The notes under the pieces: model-generated
Databases searched by the model: none
Told to the model about the DNA's origin: nothing
What the model saw: the letters and a program-made list of their open reading frames with translations, nothing else
Shown here: positions 29,753 to 37,209 of the stretch, piece by piece
Layout: each line of letters opens with the position of its first letter
Numbering within the stretch: the stretch's first letter is position 1
Position numbers and translations under genes: made by a program
Assembly: GCF_001434835.1 (NCBI RefSeq)
Contig: NZ_AZDV01000005.1
Span: 1-64,000 of the forward strand
DNA: 64,000 nt
Reading direction: 5' to 3'
DNA from: Levilactobacillus acidifarinae DSM 19394 = JCM 15949
GTDB lineage: Bacteria > Bacillota > Bacilli > Lactobacillales > Lactobacillaceae

Positions 29753-31240
29753 ATGTTTATGCACCAGACCCCTTACTTTTCCCCCGCGACCGACCAAGCG
29801 ACCGGCCACCAAAGTCGCTTTTGCCCCCACTGTGGGCACCCCGTCTCGGCGACCGATGCCTTTTGTCAAAACTGTGGCTACAATTTAAAAACCGACCAAG
29901 CGGCCGCCGATCAGGTCACCCAGACCGCGGCCCCAAAGCCCAAAGCACCCACACCAGCACCGCAACCCCGCCGACCCCGCCGGCCGTGGACCAAGCGACG
30001 CAAGCTCCTCTGGGGACTGGGCGGTATCGTGGCGGTCGCCCTCATCGCCGGTATCGTATGGGGACAGCACTACTATTCTAAGGAGGCCACCCTTAACCGG
30101 GCCATTGCCGATATTCGCAGCGGCCGCCACCTTACCCGCGAATTGACCAGTAGCAGTGCCGACCTTAAATTAACCACGACCAACCTGATTCCCCTCAACC
30201 GCTACTACCGCGCTCACCAGCGAGCCCTCAACCAGTTGCAGGCTCAGCTGCTAAACAGTGGAAGCAGTCAGGACGGCAACTTCACCTACCGGGCGACCGG
30301 CCGTCACTGGTTACTCTTTCCCAAGTACCAGATCAGCGTCAGTCCGGTCTACCCGACCGTGACCACGAATCACCGGGGCACCGTCATTTCGCTCGACCAT
30401 CAAACGGTAGCCACGGCGACCAGCAACGATTACCGCAAGAAGCTGACCGCCCTGGTCCCCGGGGAATATCACCTGCAGGCCAGTGGTAAGGTGGGAAGTC
30501 ATCAGCTTACCAATAGTAGTGATTACCACATCACCCGTAATCAAGCCTACGACTTAGACTTGACCACCGTGAGTGTCACCGTCAACACCGCCAGTGGGTC
30601 CGATATCCTGCTGAACGGTAAGAAGATCGGGACGGCTGACGGCAACGGCACCTACGCCCTCAAAGACGAACCTTGGTCGGACAACCTGACGTTGAGTGCC
30701 CAGTACGTCTCGTCAGCCGGGACGGCGAAAACCAACACCGTAACGGTGGCGAAACATGACGATGGCACCACCGTTAACCTCGATTATCCCGACCTGATCG
30801 ATAGTGGCACCGCCGACGACTTCTTCAGTGATCTGTTCACAGCGGTCCAGGGATTGGCCGATAACGGCGACATGGGCGACGCCACCGATGACGACGGCGA
30901 CGCCATGAGCGATTTCTTCGAAAATGGTGACGCCAACGCCGATTTTGCCGAGCTCAAACAAATGGCCAAGGGCTACTATCACGACGACCACCTCGACGCC
31001 ATCGGGATGGACACCGATGTCAAGGGTGTCGCGCCCGGTCCCAACGGCACGAGTCTGGTCACGTACACGGTCAAATACGACTTTGGGCTCTCCGACGAAG
31101 ACTACGACCACATCCAGACCTTCCAGTACACCGCAACGGTGAAGGATTCCAGTAGCAACGACGATACCTCACAAATCAACCAAGTCGTCAAAATCTCGCC
31201 CGCCCAAAAGCTTAATGACTATCACGATGATGACGACTAA
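29753..31240 (+). CDS. Zinc-ribbon membrane protein, TcaA-like (3 of 3)
   Basis: 495 residues. Zinc ribbon CPHCGHPVSATDAFCQNCG (24-42), Pro/Ala-rich linker, basic stop (RRPRRPWTKRRK) and one membrane helix (about 84-104), oriented with the bulk outside. The ectodomain has two tandem TcaA-like modules (about 110-275 and 275-345), then an acidic Asp-rich linker (DDFFSDLFTAV, DDDGDAMSDFF) and a C-terminal NTF2-like domain. GGAGG precedes the ATG. It shares its layout with the first protein of the operon, but has one more module. Function unknown; cell-envelope sensing or stress is the working idea. Confidence 0.75.
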   Translation: MFMHQTPYFSPATDQATGHQSRFCPHCGHPVSATDAFCQNCGYNLKTDQAAADQVTQTAAPKPKAPTPAPQPRRPRRPWTKRRKLLWGLGGIVAVALIAGIVWGQHYYSKEATLNRAIADIRSGRHLTRELTSSSADLKLTTTNLIPLNRYYRAHQRALNQLQAQLLNSGSSQDGNFTYRATGRHWLLFPKYQISVSPVYPTVTTNHRGTVISLDHQTVATATSNDYRKKLTALVPGEYHLQASGKVGSHQLTNSSDYHITRNQAYDLDLTTVSVTVNTASGSDILLNGKKIGTADGNGTYALKDEPWSDNLTLSAQYVSSAGTAKTNTVTVAKHDDGTTVNLDYPDLIDSGTADDFFSDLFTAVQGLADNGDMGDATDDDGDAMSDFFENGDANADFAELKQMAKGYYHDDHLDAIGMDTDVKGVAPGPNGTSLVTYTVKYDFGLSDEDYDHIQTFQYTATVKDSSSNDDTSQINQVVKISPAQKLNDYHDDDD

Positions 31241-31290
31241 TCCGGATGGCACTCGCCCCGGCAACTAAGTCCGTTTCCTGGTTTAACGAT

Positions 31291-31337
31291 AACTAGCGGA
31301 ACGCCACGCAAATTGGTGGCGTTCCGCTAGTTTTTTT
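31291..31337 (+). terminator. Terminator of the zinc-ribbon operon
   Basis: Strong stem AACTAGCGGAACGCCAC / GTGGCGTTCCGCTAGTT with a T7 tail; may also serve the convergent GNAT gene. Confidence 0.9.
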
Positions 31338-31364
31338 AACCGCACTGAAATGAATTGTTTCCAA

Positions 31365-31868
31365 TTAGTCCCCTTCCGGTACCGACTGGTGAAAACCCAG
31401 CACCCGGGTAGGAAAGGTCTGCTGGTTCGCCAAGTATTCGCCAGCTTGGACCAGCTGGCCGCCCTGCCGGGTGTAGAAGCGCAGCGCACCCGAATTAGTC
31501 GCCAGACAATCGACGGTCCAGGCCGACCATTCGGCGATTCGCGCTTGCCACAGCTGATACCCCACGCCCCGATGTTGTTGCGCGGGATCGACGTACAACC
31601 CGTAAACTTCCTGCGGGTACGGTGCTTCCAGATCCGCGTGACGTCGTTGGGGACCCCCAGCGATGAACCCAACGATCTCCCCGTTATCTTCGGCGACTAA
31701 CACCCCATCCGTTTGATACCGTTGTTGCCACAAGTTTTGACGCTGGGCCAAACTGTGTTGGGCCACCACCGTTCGCGGTAACTTTCCCGCATAAGCGACC
31801 CGCCAGCTCGTCACGTGGATTCGCGCAATCTCAGCCACGTCGCGTGCCGTTGCTTCACGAATTTTCAT
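31365..31868 (-). CDS. GNAT family N-acetyltransferase
   Basis: 167 residues. The N-terminal IREATARDVAEIARIHVTSW and the acetyl-CoA loop QQHRGVGYQLW (Q-x-x-R-G-V-G-x, about 105-115) are GNAT motifs A and B. ATG 31868 follows AAAGGTGG; an in-frame GTG at 31880 overlaps that site. Substrate cannot be predicted. It is single, convergent to the zinc-ribbon operon. Confidence 0.88.
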   Translation of the reverse strand: MKIREATARDVAEIARIHVTSWRVAYAGKLPRTVVAQHSLAQRQNLWQQRYQTDGVLVAEDNGEIVGFIAGGPQRRHADLEAPYPQEVYGLYVDPAQQHRGVGYQLWQARIAEWSAWTVDCLATNSGALRFYTRQGGQLVQAGEYLANQQTFPTRVLGFHQSVPEGD

Positions 31869-32009
31869 CTGGATTCCCACCTTTCTTGTCGTGCCTAGTC
31901 TACCTGCTCCGGTGCCCCAAGAGAAGTGTTTAGTCTTAACTTTTTCGTCCCACGGTCGCGGTTCGTGGTATTCTAGTAACCAAATAGATTGTTTAGGGAG
32001 GTTTCATTT

Positions 32010-32543
32010 ATGAGTTTAAAGTATATTAAGCGCGCCACCCACGAGCAGTTACCCGCCATCATGGCCATCATCGACAACGCCAAGGCCATGTTAAAGGCCG
32101 ATGGCAGTCCCCAGTGGCAAGACGGTTATCCCGACGAAGCCACGCTCCGGCGCGACATTGCGGCCCAGAATTGTTGGGTCCTCATCGTCGACGGCCAGGT
32201 TGCCGGAACCGCTACTACCATCGTGGCCGACGATGCGAACTACCACGACATCACCGGTGGGCAGTGGGAAAACACGGTCGACCCCTACATGACGATTCAC
32301 CGGATCGCAATTGGTCCCGATTTTGCGGGTCAGCATCTCAGCTCCCTCTTCCTCTCTAACCTGGTCAGTCAATACTACCAACAGGGCATTCGCAACTTCC
32401 GCATCGACACCCACGCCATGAACCAACGGATGCAGGGCTTAGCTAGTAGCTTTGGGTACCAACACCGTGGCAAGGTCTACGTGGACGAACCCGCCGAAAA
32501 TCACGAAGATAACGCCCGCCTGGCCTACGAACTAAACCTTTAA
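32010..32543 (+). CDS. GNAT family N-acetyltransferase
   Basis: 177 residues. Motif A reads MTIHRIAIGPDFAGQHLSSLFL (about 94-115), a variant in which the glycine-rich loop is FAGQHLSS; motif B lies in IRNFRIDTHAMNQRMQGLASSFGYQHRGKVYV. This subtype is common in lactobacilli. The ribosome binding site GGGAGG is 7 nt from ATG 32010. The start at 31989 suggested by the open frame lacks support. Substrate unknown. Confidence 0.87.
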   Translation: MSLKYIKRATHEQLPAIMAIIDNAKAMLKADGSPQWQDGYPDEATLRRDIAAQNCWVLIVDGQVAGTATTIVADDANYHDITGGQWENTVDPYMTIHRIAIGPDFAGQHLSSLFLSNLVSQYYQQGIRNFRIDTHAMNQRMQGLASSFGYQHRGKVYVDEPAENHEDNARLAYELNL

Positions 32544-32563
32544 TCCCGACCAGTCGCTGAACG

Positions 32564-32596
32564 ACGCTCCCCGAAATTCTGGGGAGCGTTTTTTTC
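32564..32596 (+). terminator. Terminator after the GNAT gene
   Basis: Stem ACGCTCCCC / GGGGAGCGT, 6-nt loop, T7 tail. Confidence 0.85.
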
Positions 32597-32869
32597 CACT
32601 TCGTTAGTTCTGCCCGTCCTTAATCGTTTTTTCTAAATATGAATATGTATAACTGTATATTCATTTTATAAGAAAGTTTCACCCCAAAATGATGAACCGT
32701 TTTCATTTATCGGAATAATCGGAATTTCTTCTCCGAAAGCCTTTTCTTGACAAGAAAGCGTTACACATTTGCTGTATTGGTTAACGAATAATTCAACTAT
32801 TTTACTGATTATGCGGTATAATGGTCGCGAATATTTGCACCGTTAACGTCAATTGTAAAGGGGATTTTA
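32597..32869. other. Gene-free leader region of the EAL gene
   Basis: AT-rich interval without an ORF. It holds a plausible -10 TATAAT at 32817-32822, a TTGACA at 32747-32752 with no matching -10, and GAAAGCGTTACA (32753-32764) that resembles a cre half. Confidence 0.4.
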
Positions 32870-33541
32870 ATGCATATGTATCGTTTCTTTGTCCAACCCC
32901 AAGTAAACGCCATGACCCAAAAGCTGATGGGTTACGAACCCCTACTGCGGTCGTATTGCCATGATTACTGGGAAACCCCCACTAATTTTGATAGCATTCC
33001 GATGGACCAACAAGTCTCACTGTCGTATCAAGAAATCGTCAACATCTTTCGGGATCACCGGGACAATCCAACGATTTCATTTAACCTTAACCGTAAGCAA
33101 TTTACCGATAAACTGACGATTGGTAACCTGATTCACCTGACCAAGTCCGTCAAGGGACTAAATCTGGTGGTTGAACTTACCGAGGCGCCACGCTTAGAGG
33201 AACTTCAAAAATACGTGGCCATTTACCGGGCTTTTGGCATCAAGCTTAGTCTCGATGACGTCGGCACCGACAATCCCTGGGGTCAACGTACTCAAGAGAT
33301 TATGCCGTTTATGGACACCATCAAGTTCGCCATGCAAAACTTCCGGCTCCAACACCGTCAAGATGAACTCATGGAAAGTTTAAAGACCTGGCGCAAGATT
33401 GCTGATCTTTACCAACTCGACTTTGTCTTGGAAGGCATCGAAGATAAGCAAGACGAATTACTGGCACAAGAATACAACGCCAAGATGGCTCAAGGTTACT
33501 ACTACAGTAAACCCATTCCCTACACAGAAGAATTAGCCTAA
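32870..33541 (+). CDS. Stand-alone EAL-domain protein (putative c-di-GMP phosphodiesterase)
   Basis: 223 residues, a single EAL domain slightly shorter than usual. The signature reads GYEPLLR (EPL instead of EAL) but keeps the metal-binding Glu. Later residues are also present: FNLN (Asn), VVELTEA (Glu), LSLDDVGTDN (Asp-Asp), IKFAM (Lys), EGIED (Glu) and QGYYYSKPIP (Gln). Hydrolysis of cyclic di-GMP is therefore possible. No GGDEF, PilZ or membrane domain is attached or nearby. The ribosome binding site AAAGGGGA is close to ATG 32870. Confidence 0.85.
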   Translation: MHMYRFFVQPQVNAMTQKLMGYEPLLRSYCHDYWETPTNFDSIPMDQQVSLSYQEIVNIFRDHRDNPTISFNLNRKQFTDKLTIGNLIHLTKSVKGLNLVVELTEAPRLEELQKYVAIYRAFGIKLSLDDVGTDNPWGQRTQEIMPFMDTIKFAMQNFRLQHRQDELMESLKTWRKIADLYQLDFVLEGIEDKQDELLAQEYNAKMAQGYYYSKPIPYTEELA

Positions 33542-33546
33542 CGTTG

Positions 33547-33586
33547 ACTCCCTGATCACCCAACCGGTATCAGAGAGTTTTTTTGC
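33547..33586 (+). terminator. Terminator after the EAL gene
   Basis: Stem ACTC-CTGAT / ATCAG-GAGT with a T7 tail. Confidence 0.8.
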
Positions 33587-33690
33587 GCCTCAATCATCTC
33601 GGGGGGGCATTGGTTTGGTCAATGTCGTATTTTCAACGCGTGAAAATTCTTTCTCAAATCGTCCCCATTTTCAAATTCGCAGCGCGGTCC

Positions 33691-33718
33691 TGACGGGGCT
33701 TGCCCCGCGTCTTTTTTT
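33691..33718 (+). terminator. Second intrinsic terminator before nrdD
   Basis: GAC-GGGGC / GCCCC-GC-GTC stem and T7, 105 nt after the EAL terminator with no gene in between. It may end a short untranslated transcript or back up the first. Confidence 0.6.
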
Positions 33719-33805
33719 TACCCTGAAAATGGATTAAACCGCCGTTTACCCTTAACCATTCTCGCGGCTTTGTGGCAAACCCGATAGGCAAAGTCTCTAA
33801 AATGG

Positions 33806-33823
33806 GCTACCATATATAGTACT
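33806..33823. promoter_or_regulatory. NrdR-box-like palindrome upstream of nrdD
   Basis: TACCATATATAGTACT resembles the NrdR box (ACACTATATATAGTGT type). Only one clear copy is seen, whereas NrdR usually binds two. Confidence 0.5.
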
Positions 33824-33832
33824 AGCAACTCA

Positions 33833-33869
33833 CAACCACACAATCTTTTGTGTGGTTGCGGTTATTTTT
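33833..33869 (+). promoter_or_regulatory. Stable hairpin in the nrdD leader
   Basis: CAACCACACAA / TTGTGTGGTTG forms a perfect 11-bp stem with a TCTT loop, followed after 5 nt by a T-rich stretch (TTATTTTT). It ends about 20 nt before the nrdD start. Attenuation or mRNA stability are possible. Confidence 0.5.
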
Positions 33870-33888
33870 AGAGAAAAGTGGGGATTTC

Positions 33889-36108
33889 ATGCAGACGACT
33901 TCAACGGATGTTTTAGACCAATTGCGGGCATTGCCGGTCATCAAACGGGGCGGCACCCAGACCAAATTTCATCCCTATAAATTAAACTTTATCCTATCTA
34001 AATTAGACCTCGACGCCGATCAACGGCAGAGTGTCAAACAAGCCCTGGTCGATCACTACCAGACGGCCGAAAGTATCGACGCACGTGATCTACGGGCCAC
34101 CCTCATGTTGATTTTTGAACAACTTGGTCTGGCACCAGCGGCCAAGCAGTATCAAGACGTGTTCACCACCCAGCAGCGGCGGTTCGCCGAGGCTACCAAC
34201 GTTCAAGCACGCATCGAAAAGCTCTTCAACCGTGACGATAGCGTGGTCCACGAAAACGCCAATAAGGATAGTAACGTCTTCAACACCCAACGCGACCTGG
34301 AAGCCGGGGCAGCCAACCGGGCGTTAGGCCTGCAAATGCTCCCCGACGTGGTGGCTAAGGCCCACTTACGCGGCGACATTCACTGGCACGACCTGGATTA
34401 CTCCCCGGTCACGCCGGAAACCAACTGTTGTCTGATCGACTTCGATGGCATGTTTGCCAACGGTTATAAGATCGGCAACGCCGAAGTCGAAACCCCCAAC
34501 TCAATTCAAACTGCCACGGCCCAGATGTCGCAGATCATCGCCAACGTGGCCTCCCTACAATACGGCGGCTGCTCGGCCAACCGGGTCGACCAACTTCTGG
34601 CGCCCTACGCCGCTAAGAACTACCAGAAGCACCTCGCTGACGCTGAGAAATGGGTCACCGCCGACAAGCGCGACGACTATGCGCGTAGCAAGACCAAAAA
34701 GGACATCTACGACGCCATGCAGGCGCTCGAATACGAAATCAATACGCTGTACTCCTCTCAGGGTCAAACGCCGTTTACCACGGTTAATTTCGGTCTGGGG
34801 ACCAGTTGGATCGAACGGGCCATCCAAAAGTCAATCCTAGAGATCCGGATCAAGGGACTCGGTCGTGAACACCGCACGGCCATCTTCCCCAAACTGATTT
34901 TTACCCTGAAACGTGGGCTGAACCTGGCCCCCACCGACCCCAACTACGACATCAAGGAGCTCGCCATTGAATGCTCCACCAAGCGGATGTACCCCGACCT
35001 GTTGATGTACGACAAGATCAAGGAACTCACCGGGAGCTTCAAAACGCCCATGGGGTGTCGGTCCTTCCTTCAAGGGTGGCGCGACGAAAACGGTCAGGAG
35101 GTCAATTCCGGGCGGATGAACCTGGGCGTGGTCACGGTCAACCTCCCGCGGATCGCCCTGGCCGCCAACGGTGACCAACGACTCTTCTGGGAAATCTTCG
35201 AGGAACGCATGGCGACCTGCCACCAGGCCTTAGCCTACCGGATCGAACGAACCAAACAGGCCCGACCAGAAAATGCCCCGTTGTTGTACATGTACGGGGC
35301 GTTTGGCAAACGGCTCCAGGCCGGCGACTCGGTCGACGAGCTGTTTAAGAACCAACGGGCCACGATTTCACTGGGTTACATCGGCATCTACGAGGTCTGC
35401 ACCACCTTCTTTGGCCCCGACTGGGAAACCAATCCCGACGCCCGGGCCTTTGGCGAAAAGGTGGTCCGGGTCATGCGCGATAAGTGCAACGCTTGGGCCC
35501 AGGAGAGTGGCTACCACTACAGCCTCTACTCCACGCCGGCTGAATCACTGACCGACACCTTCTGTCGCGACGATATCGCCAAGTTTGGTCGTATCGCCGA
35601 CATCACGGACAAGGAATACTACACCAACAGCTTCCACTACGACGTCCGTAAACACCCCACGCCGTTTGATAAATTGGGTCTGGAAGAAGTCTACCCGAAG
35701 TACGCTTCTGGTGGGTTTATCCACTACTGTGAATACCCTAATTTACGGCAAAACCCTAAGGCGCTCGAAGCCGTCTGGGACTGGGCTTACGACCACGTGG
35801 GTTACCTGGGAACCAACACGGCGATCGATCAATGCTTTAAGTGTGGGTTCAAGGGCGAATTCACGGCAACGGCCCGCGGATTCGTCTGCCCACAATGCGG
35901 CAACCACGACCCGAAGTTCTGTGACGTGGTCAAGCGAACCTGTGGCTACTTGGGAAACCCCCAACAACGGCCGATGGTTCACGGACGGCACGTAGAAATC
36001 GCGTCCCGTCGCAAAAATATGTCTCCGGAGATGATCAAACATGCCGCAACCTACGAAAAAGCCAAACAATCCGATGCCCAAAGAATGGCAAGCCGCGAAT
36101 CTAAGTGA
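33889..36108 (+). CDS. nrdD: Anaerobic ribonucleoside-triphosphate reductase, class III
   Basis: 739 residues. N-terminal ATP-cone-like region (VIKRGGTQTKFHPYKLNFIL, about 15-35), ten-stranded barrel with the active-site Cys in TPMGCRSFL, C-terminal zinc site (CFKCGF...CPQCG) and glycyl-radical loop RTCGYLG (about 685-691). It makes deoxyribonucleoside triphosphates under anoxia after activation by NrdG. ATG 33889 gives the usual start; the frame runs upstream to 33850 without support. nrdG overlaps its 3' end. The leader carries an NrdR-like box and a hairpin. Confidence 0.97.
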   Translation: MQTTSTDVLDQLRALPVIKRGGTQTKFHPYKLNFILSKLDLDADQRQSVKQALVDHYQTAESIDARDLRATLMLIFEQLGLAPAAKQYQDVFTTQQRRFAEATNVQARIEKLFNRDDSVVHENANKDSNVFNTQRDLEAGAANRALGLQMLPDVVAKAHLRGDIHWHDLDYSPVTPETNCCLIDFDGMFANGYKIGNAEVETPNSIQTATAQMSQIIANVASLQYGGCSANRVDQLLAPYAAKNYQKHLADAEKWVTADKRDDYARSKTKKDIYDAMQALEYEINTLYSSQGQTPFTTVNFGLGTSWIERAIQKSILEIRIKGLGREHRTAIFPKLIFTLKRGLNLAPTDPNYDIKELAIECSTKRMYPDLLMYDKIKELTGSFKTPMGCRSFLQGWRDENGQEVNSGRMNLGVVTVNLPRIALAANGDQRLFWEIFEERMATCHQALAYRIERTKQARPENAPLLYMYGAFGKRLQAGDSVDELFKNQRATISLGYIGIYEVCTTFFGPDWETNPDARAFGEKVVRVMRDKCNAWAQESGYHYSLYSTPAESLTDTFCRDDIAKFGRIADITDKEYYTNSFHYDVRKHPTPFDKLGLEEVYPKYASGGFIHYCEYPNLRQNPKALEAVWDWAYDHVGYLGTNTAIDQCFKCGFKGEFTATARGFVCPQCGNHDPKFCDVVKRTCGYLGNPQQRPMVHGRHVEIASRRKNMSPEMIKHAATYEKAKQSDAQRMASRESK

Positions 36109-36622
36109 ACAGTACGTCGCGGACTACAAGGCCTTTAACTTCGTCGATGGTGAAGGGGTTCGCTGCAGTCTGTACCTCAGCGGCTGCCCGTTCCACTGCC
36201 CGGGGTGCTACAACGTTGCAGCGCAAAACTTCCACTACGGCCAGCCCTACTCGCAGGACTTGGAAGACCAAATCATTGAAGATTTAAGTCAAGACTACGT
36301 ACAAGGCTTGACGTTACTGGGCGGCGAACCTTTCCTCAACACCCAGGTCGCCATCCGTCTGTGTGAACGCGTCCGGCAAGAATTCGGCCACACCAAGGAT
36401 ATCTGGTCCTGGTCGGGATATTACTGGGACGAACTGTTAAAGGACTCCGACGATAAACTTAAACTTTTATCGCTGATCGACATTTTAGTCGACGGGCGCT
36501 TCTTAGAAACCGAAAAGGATCTCAGCCTGCAATTCCGAGGCAGTTCCAATCAACGCATCATCAACGTTCCTCAGTCGTTACAGACCGGTGATGTGGTGCT
36601 GTGGGATAAATTAGTACATTAA
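36041..36622 (+). CDS. nrdG: Anaerobic ribonucleotide reductase activating enzyme
   Basis: 193-residue radical SAM protein. The 4Fe-4S motif CPFHCPGC (CX3CX2C, about 49-56) and the glycine-rich LLGGEPF follow ADYKAFNFVDGEGVR. It generates the glycyl radical on NrdD using SAM and reduced flavodoxin. ATG 36041 has GGAG 10 nt upstream and overlaps nrdD by 68 nt; ATG 36074 is an alternative with no good ribosome binding site. The overlap implies translational coupling. Confidence 0.96.
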   Translation: MPQPTKKPNNPMPKEWQAANLSEQYVADYKAFNFVDGEGVRCSLYLSGCPFHCPGCYNVAAQNFHYGQPYSQDLEDQIIEDLSQDYVQGLTLLGGEPFLNTQVAIRLCERVRQEFGHTKDIWSWSGYYWDELLKDSDDKLKLLSLIDILVDGRFLETEKDLSLQFRGSSNQRIINVPQSLQTGDVVLWDKLVH

Positions 36623-36634
36623 TCTGATTTGAAT

Positions 36635-36665
36635 GAGCAGTCCCTATCATGGGGCTGCTTTTTTG
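36635..36665 (+). terminator. Terminator of nrdDG
   Basis: AGCAG-CCC / GGG-CTGCT stem followed by T6. Confidence 0.85.
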
Positions 36666-36867
36666 TTCCTAAATTAATTATTAATAATCATTAAGCGATC
36701 ATTTGACCAGTTTTTCCCCTTTCGGCCGACTCAGCTTATTCCATTAGCCCATTGGTAGTTACACCTGCAAACTTTATTAAGTTTCTCTCATAATTTTTTG
36801 TCACCGTCTTTTCCTTATATATCCCCATTAAGCGCTACTTTTACATCAAAAAATTAGAATTTTCCGG

Positions 36868-36896
36868 TTGACAAACCCGGTTCCTCCGACTATTGT
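36868..36896 (+). promoter_or_regulatory. Promoter of the T-box-peptide-binding protein transcript
   Basis: TTGACA (36868-36873), 17-bp spacer, TATTGT (36891-36896). Confidence 0.75.
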
Positions 36897-36920
36897 TAGA
36901 GACACATTAGAAGAGCAGAT

Positions 36921-37186
36921 AACTAAAGCAACGCCAGGAAGAGTAGTCGTTTCCGCTAAGCAAAGAGATCACCGGTAGCTGAGAAGGTGACTTACAACTT
37001 AACGACGAAGATGAGCCTGGCTGGCAGAATGTGCGGTGCAAGCCGCCATTTCGACTCGTGGCCCGTTAACGCCACCGACTTTTGGCAACAGAAGTTACGG
37101 AGATGTTGAATGTGAGTTCAACATGAAATTAGGTGGTACCGCGAGTAATCGTCCTTATGTAATCAGACATAAGGACGATTTTTTTA
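36921..37186 (+). ncRNA. T-box leader, methionine-type specifier
   Basis: Stem I base GCCAGG (36933-36938) / CCTGGC (37016-37021), AGTAG loop-E strand, and a specifier loop with GAA-G-ATG at 37007-37013. The antiterminator T-box GGTGGTACCGCG is at 37132-37143. The terminator AATCGTCCTTATGT / ACATAAGGACGATT is followed by T7 (37147-37186). Using the same register as the Asn T-box at 62152 (GAA-T-AAC), the specifier is ATG (Met). GAT (Asp) is a less likely reading. Confidence 0.85.
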
Positions 37187-37209
37187 GTTTTCTAGAGGAG
37201 ATGGCGTTC

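Noticed and set aside
37036..37209. Start of the peptide-binding protein within the leader
   Set aside because: These codons form the T-box and its terminator. The lipoprotein signal begins at ATG 37210.
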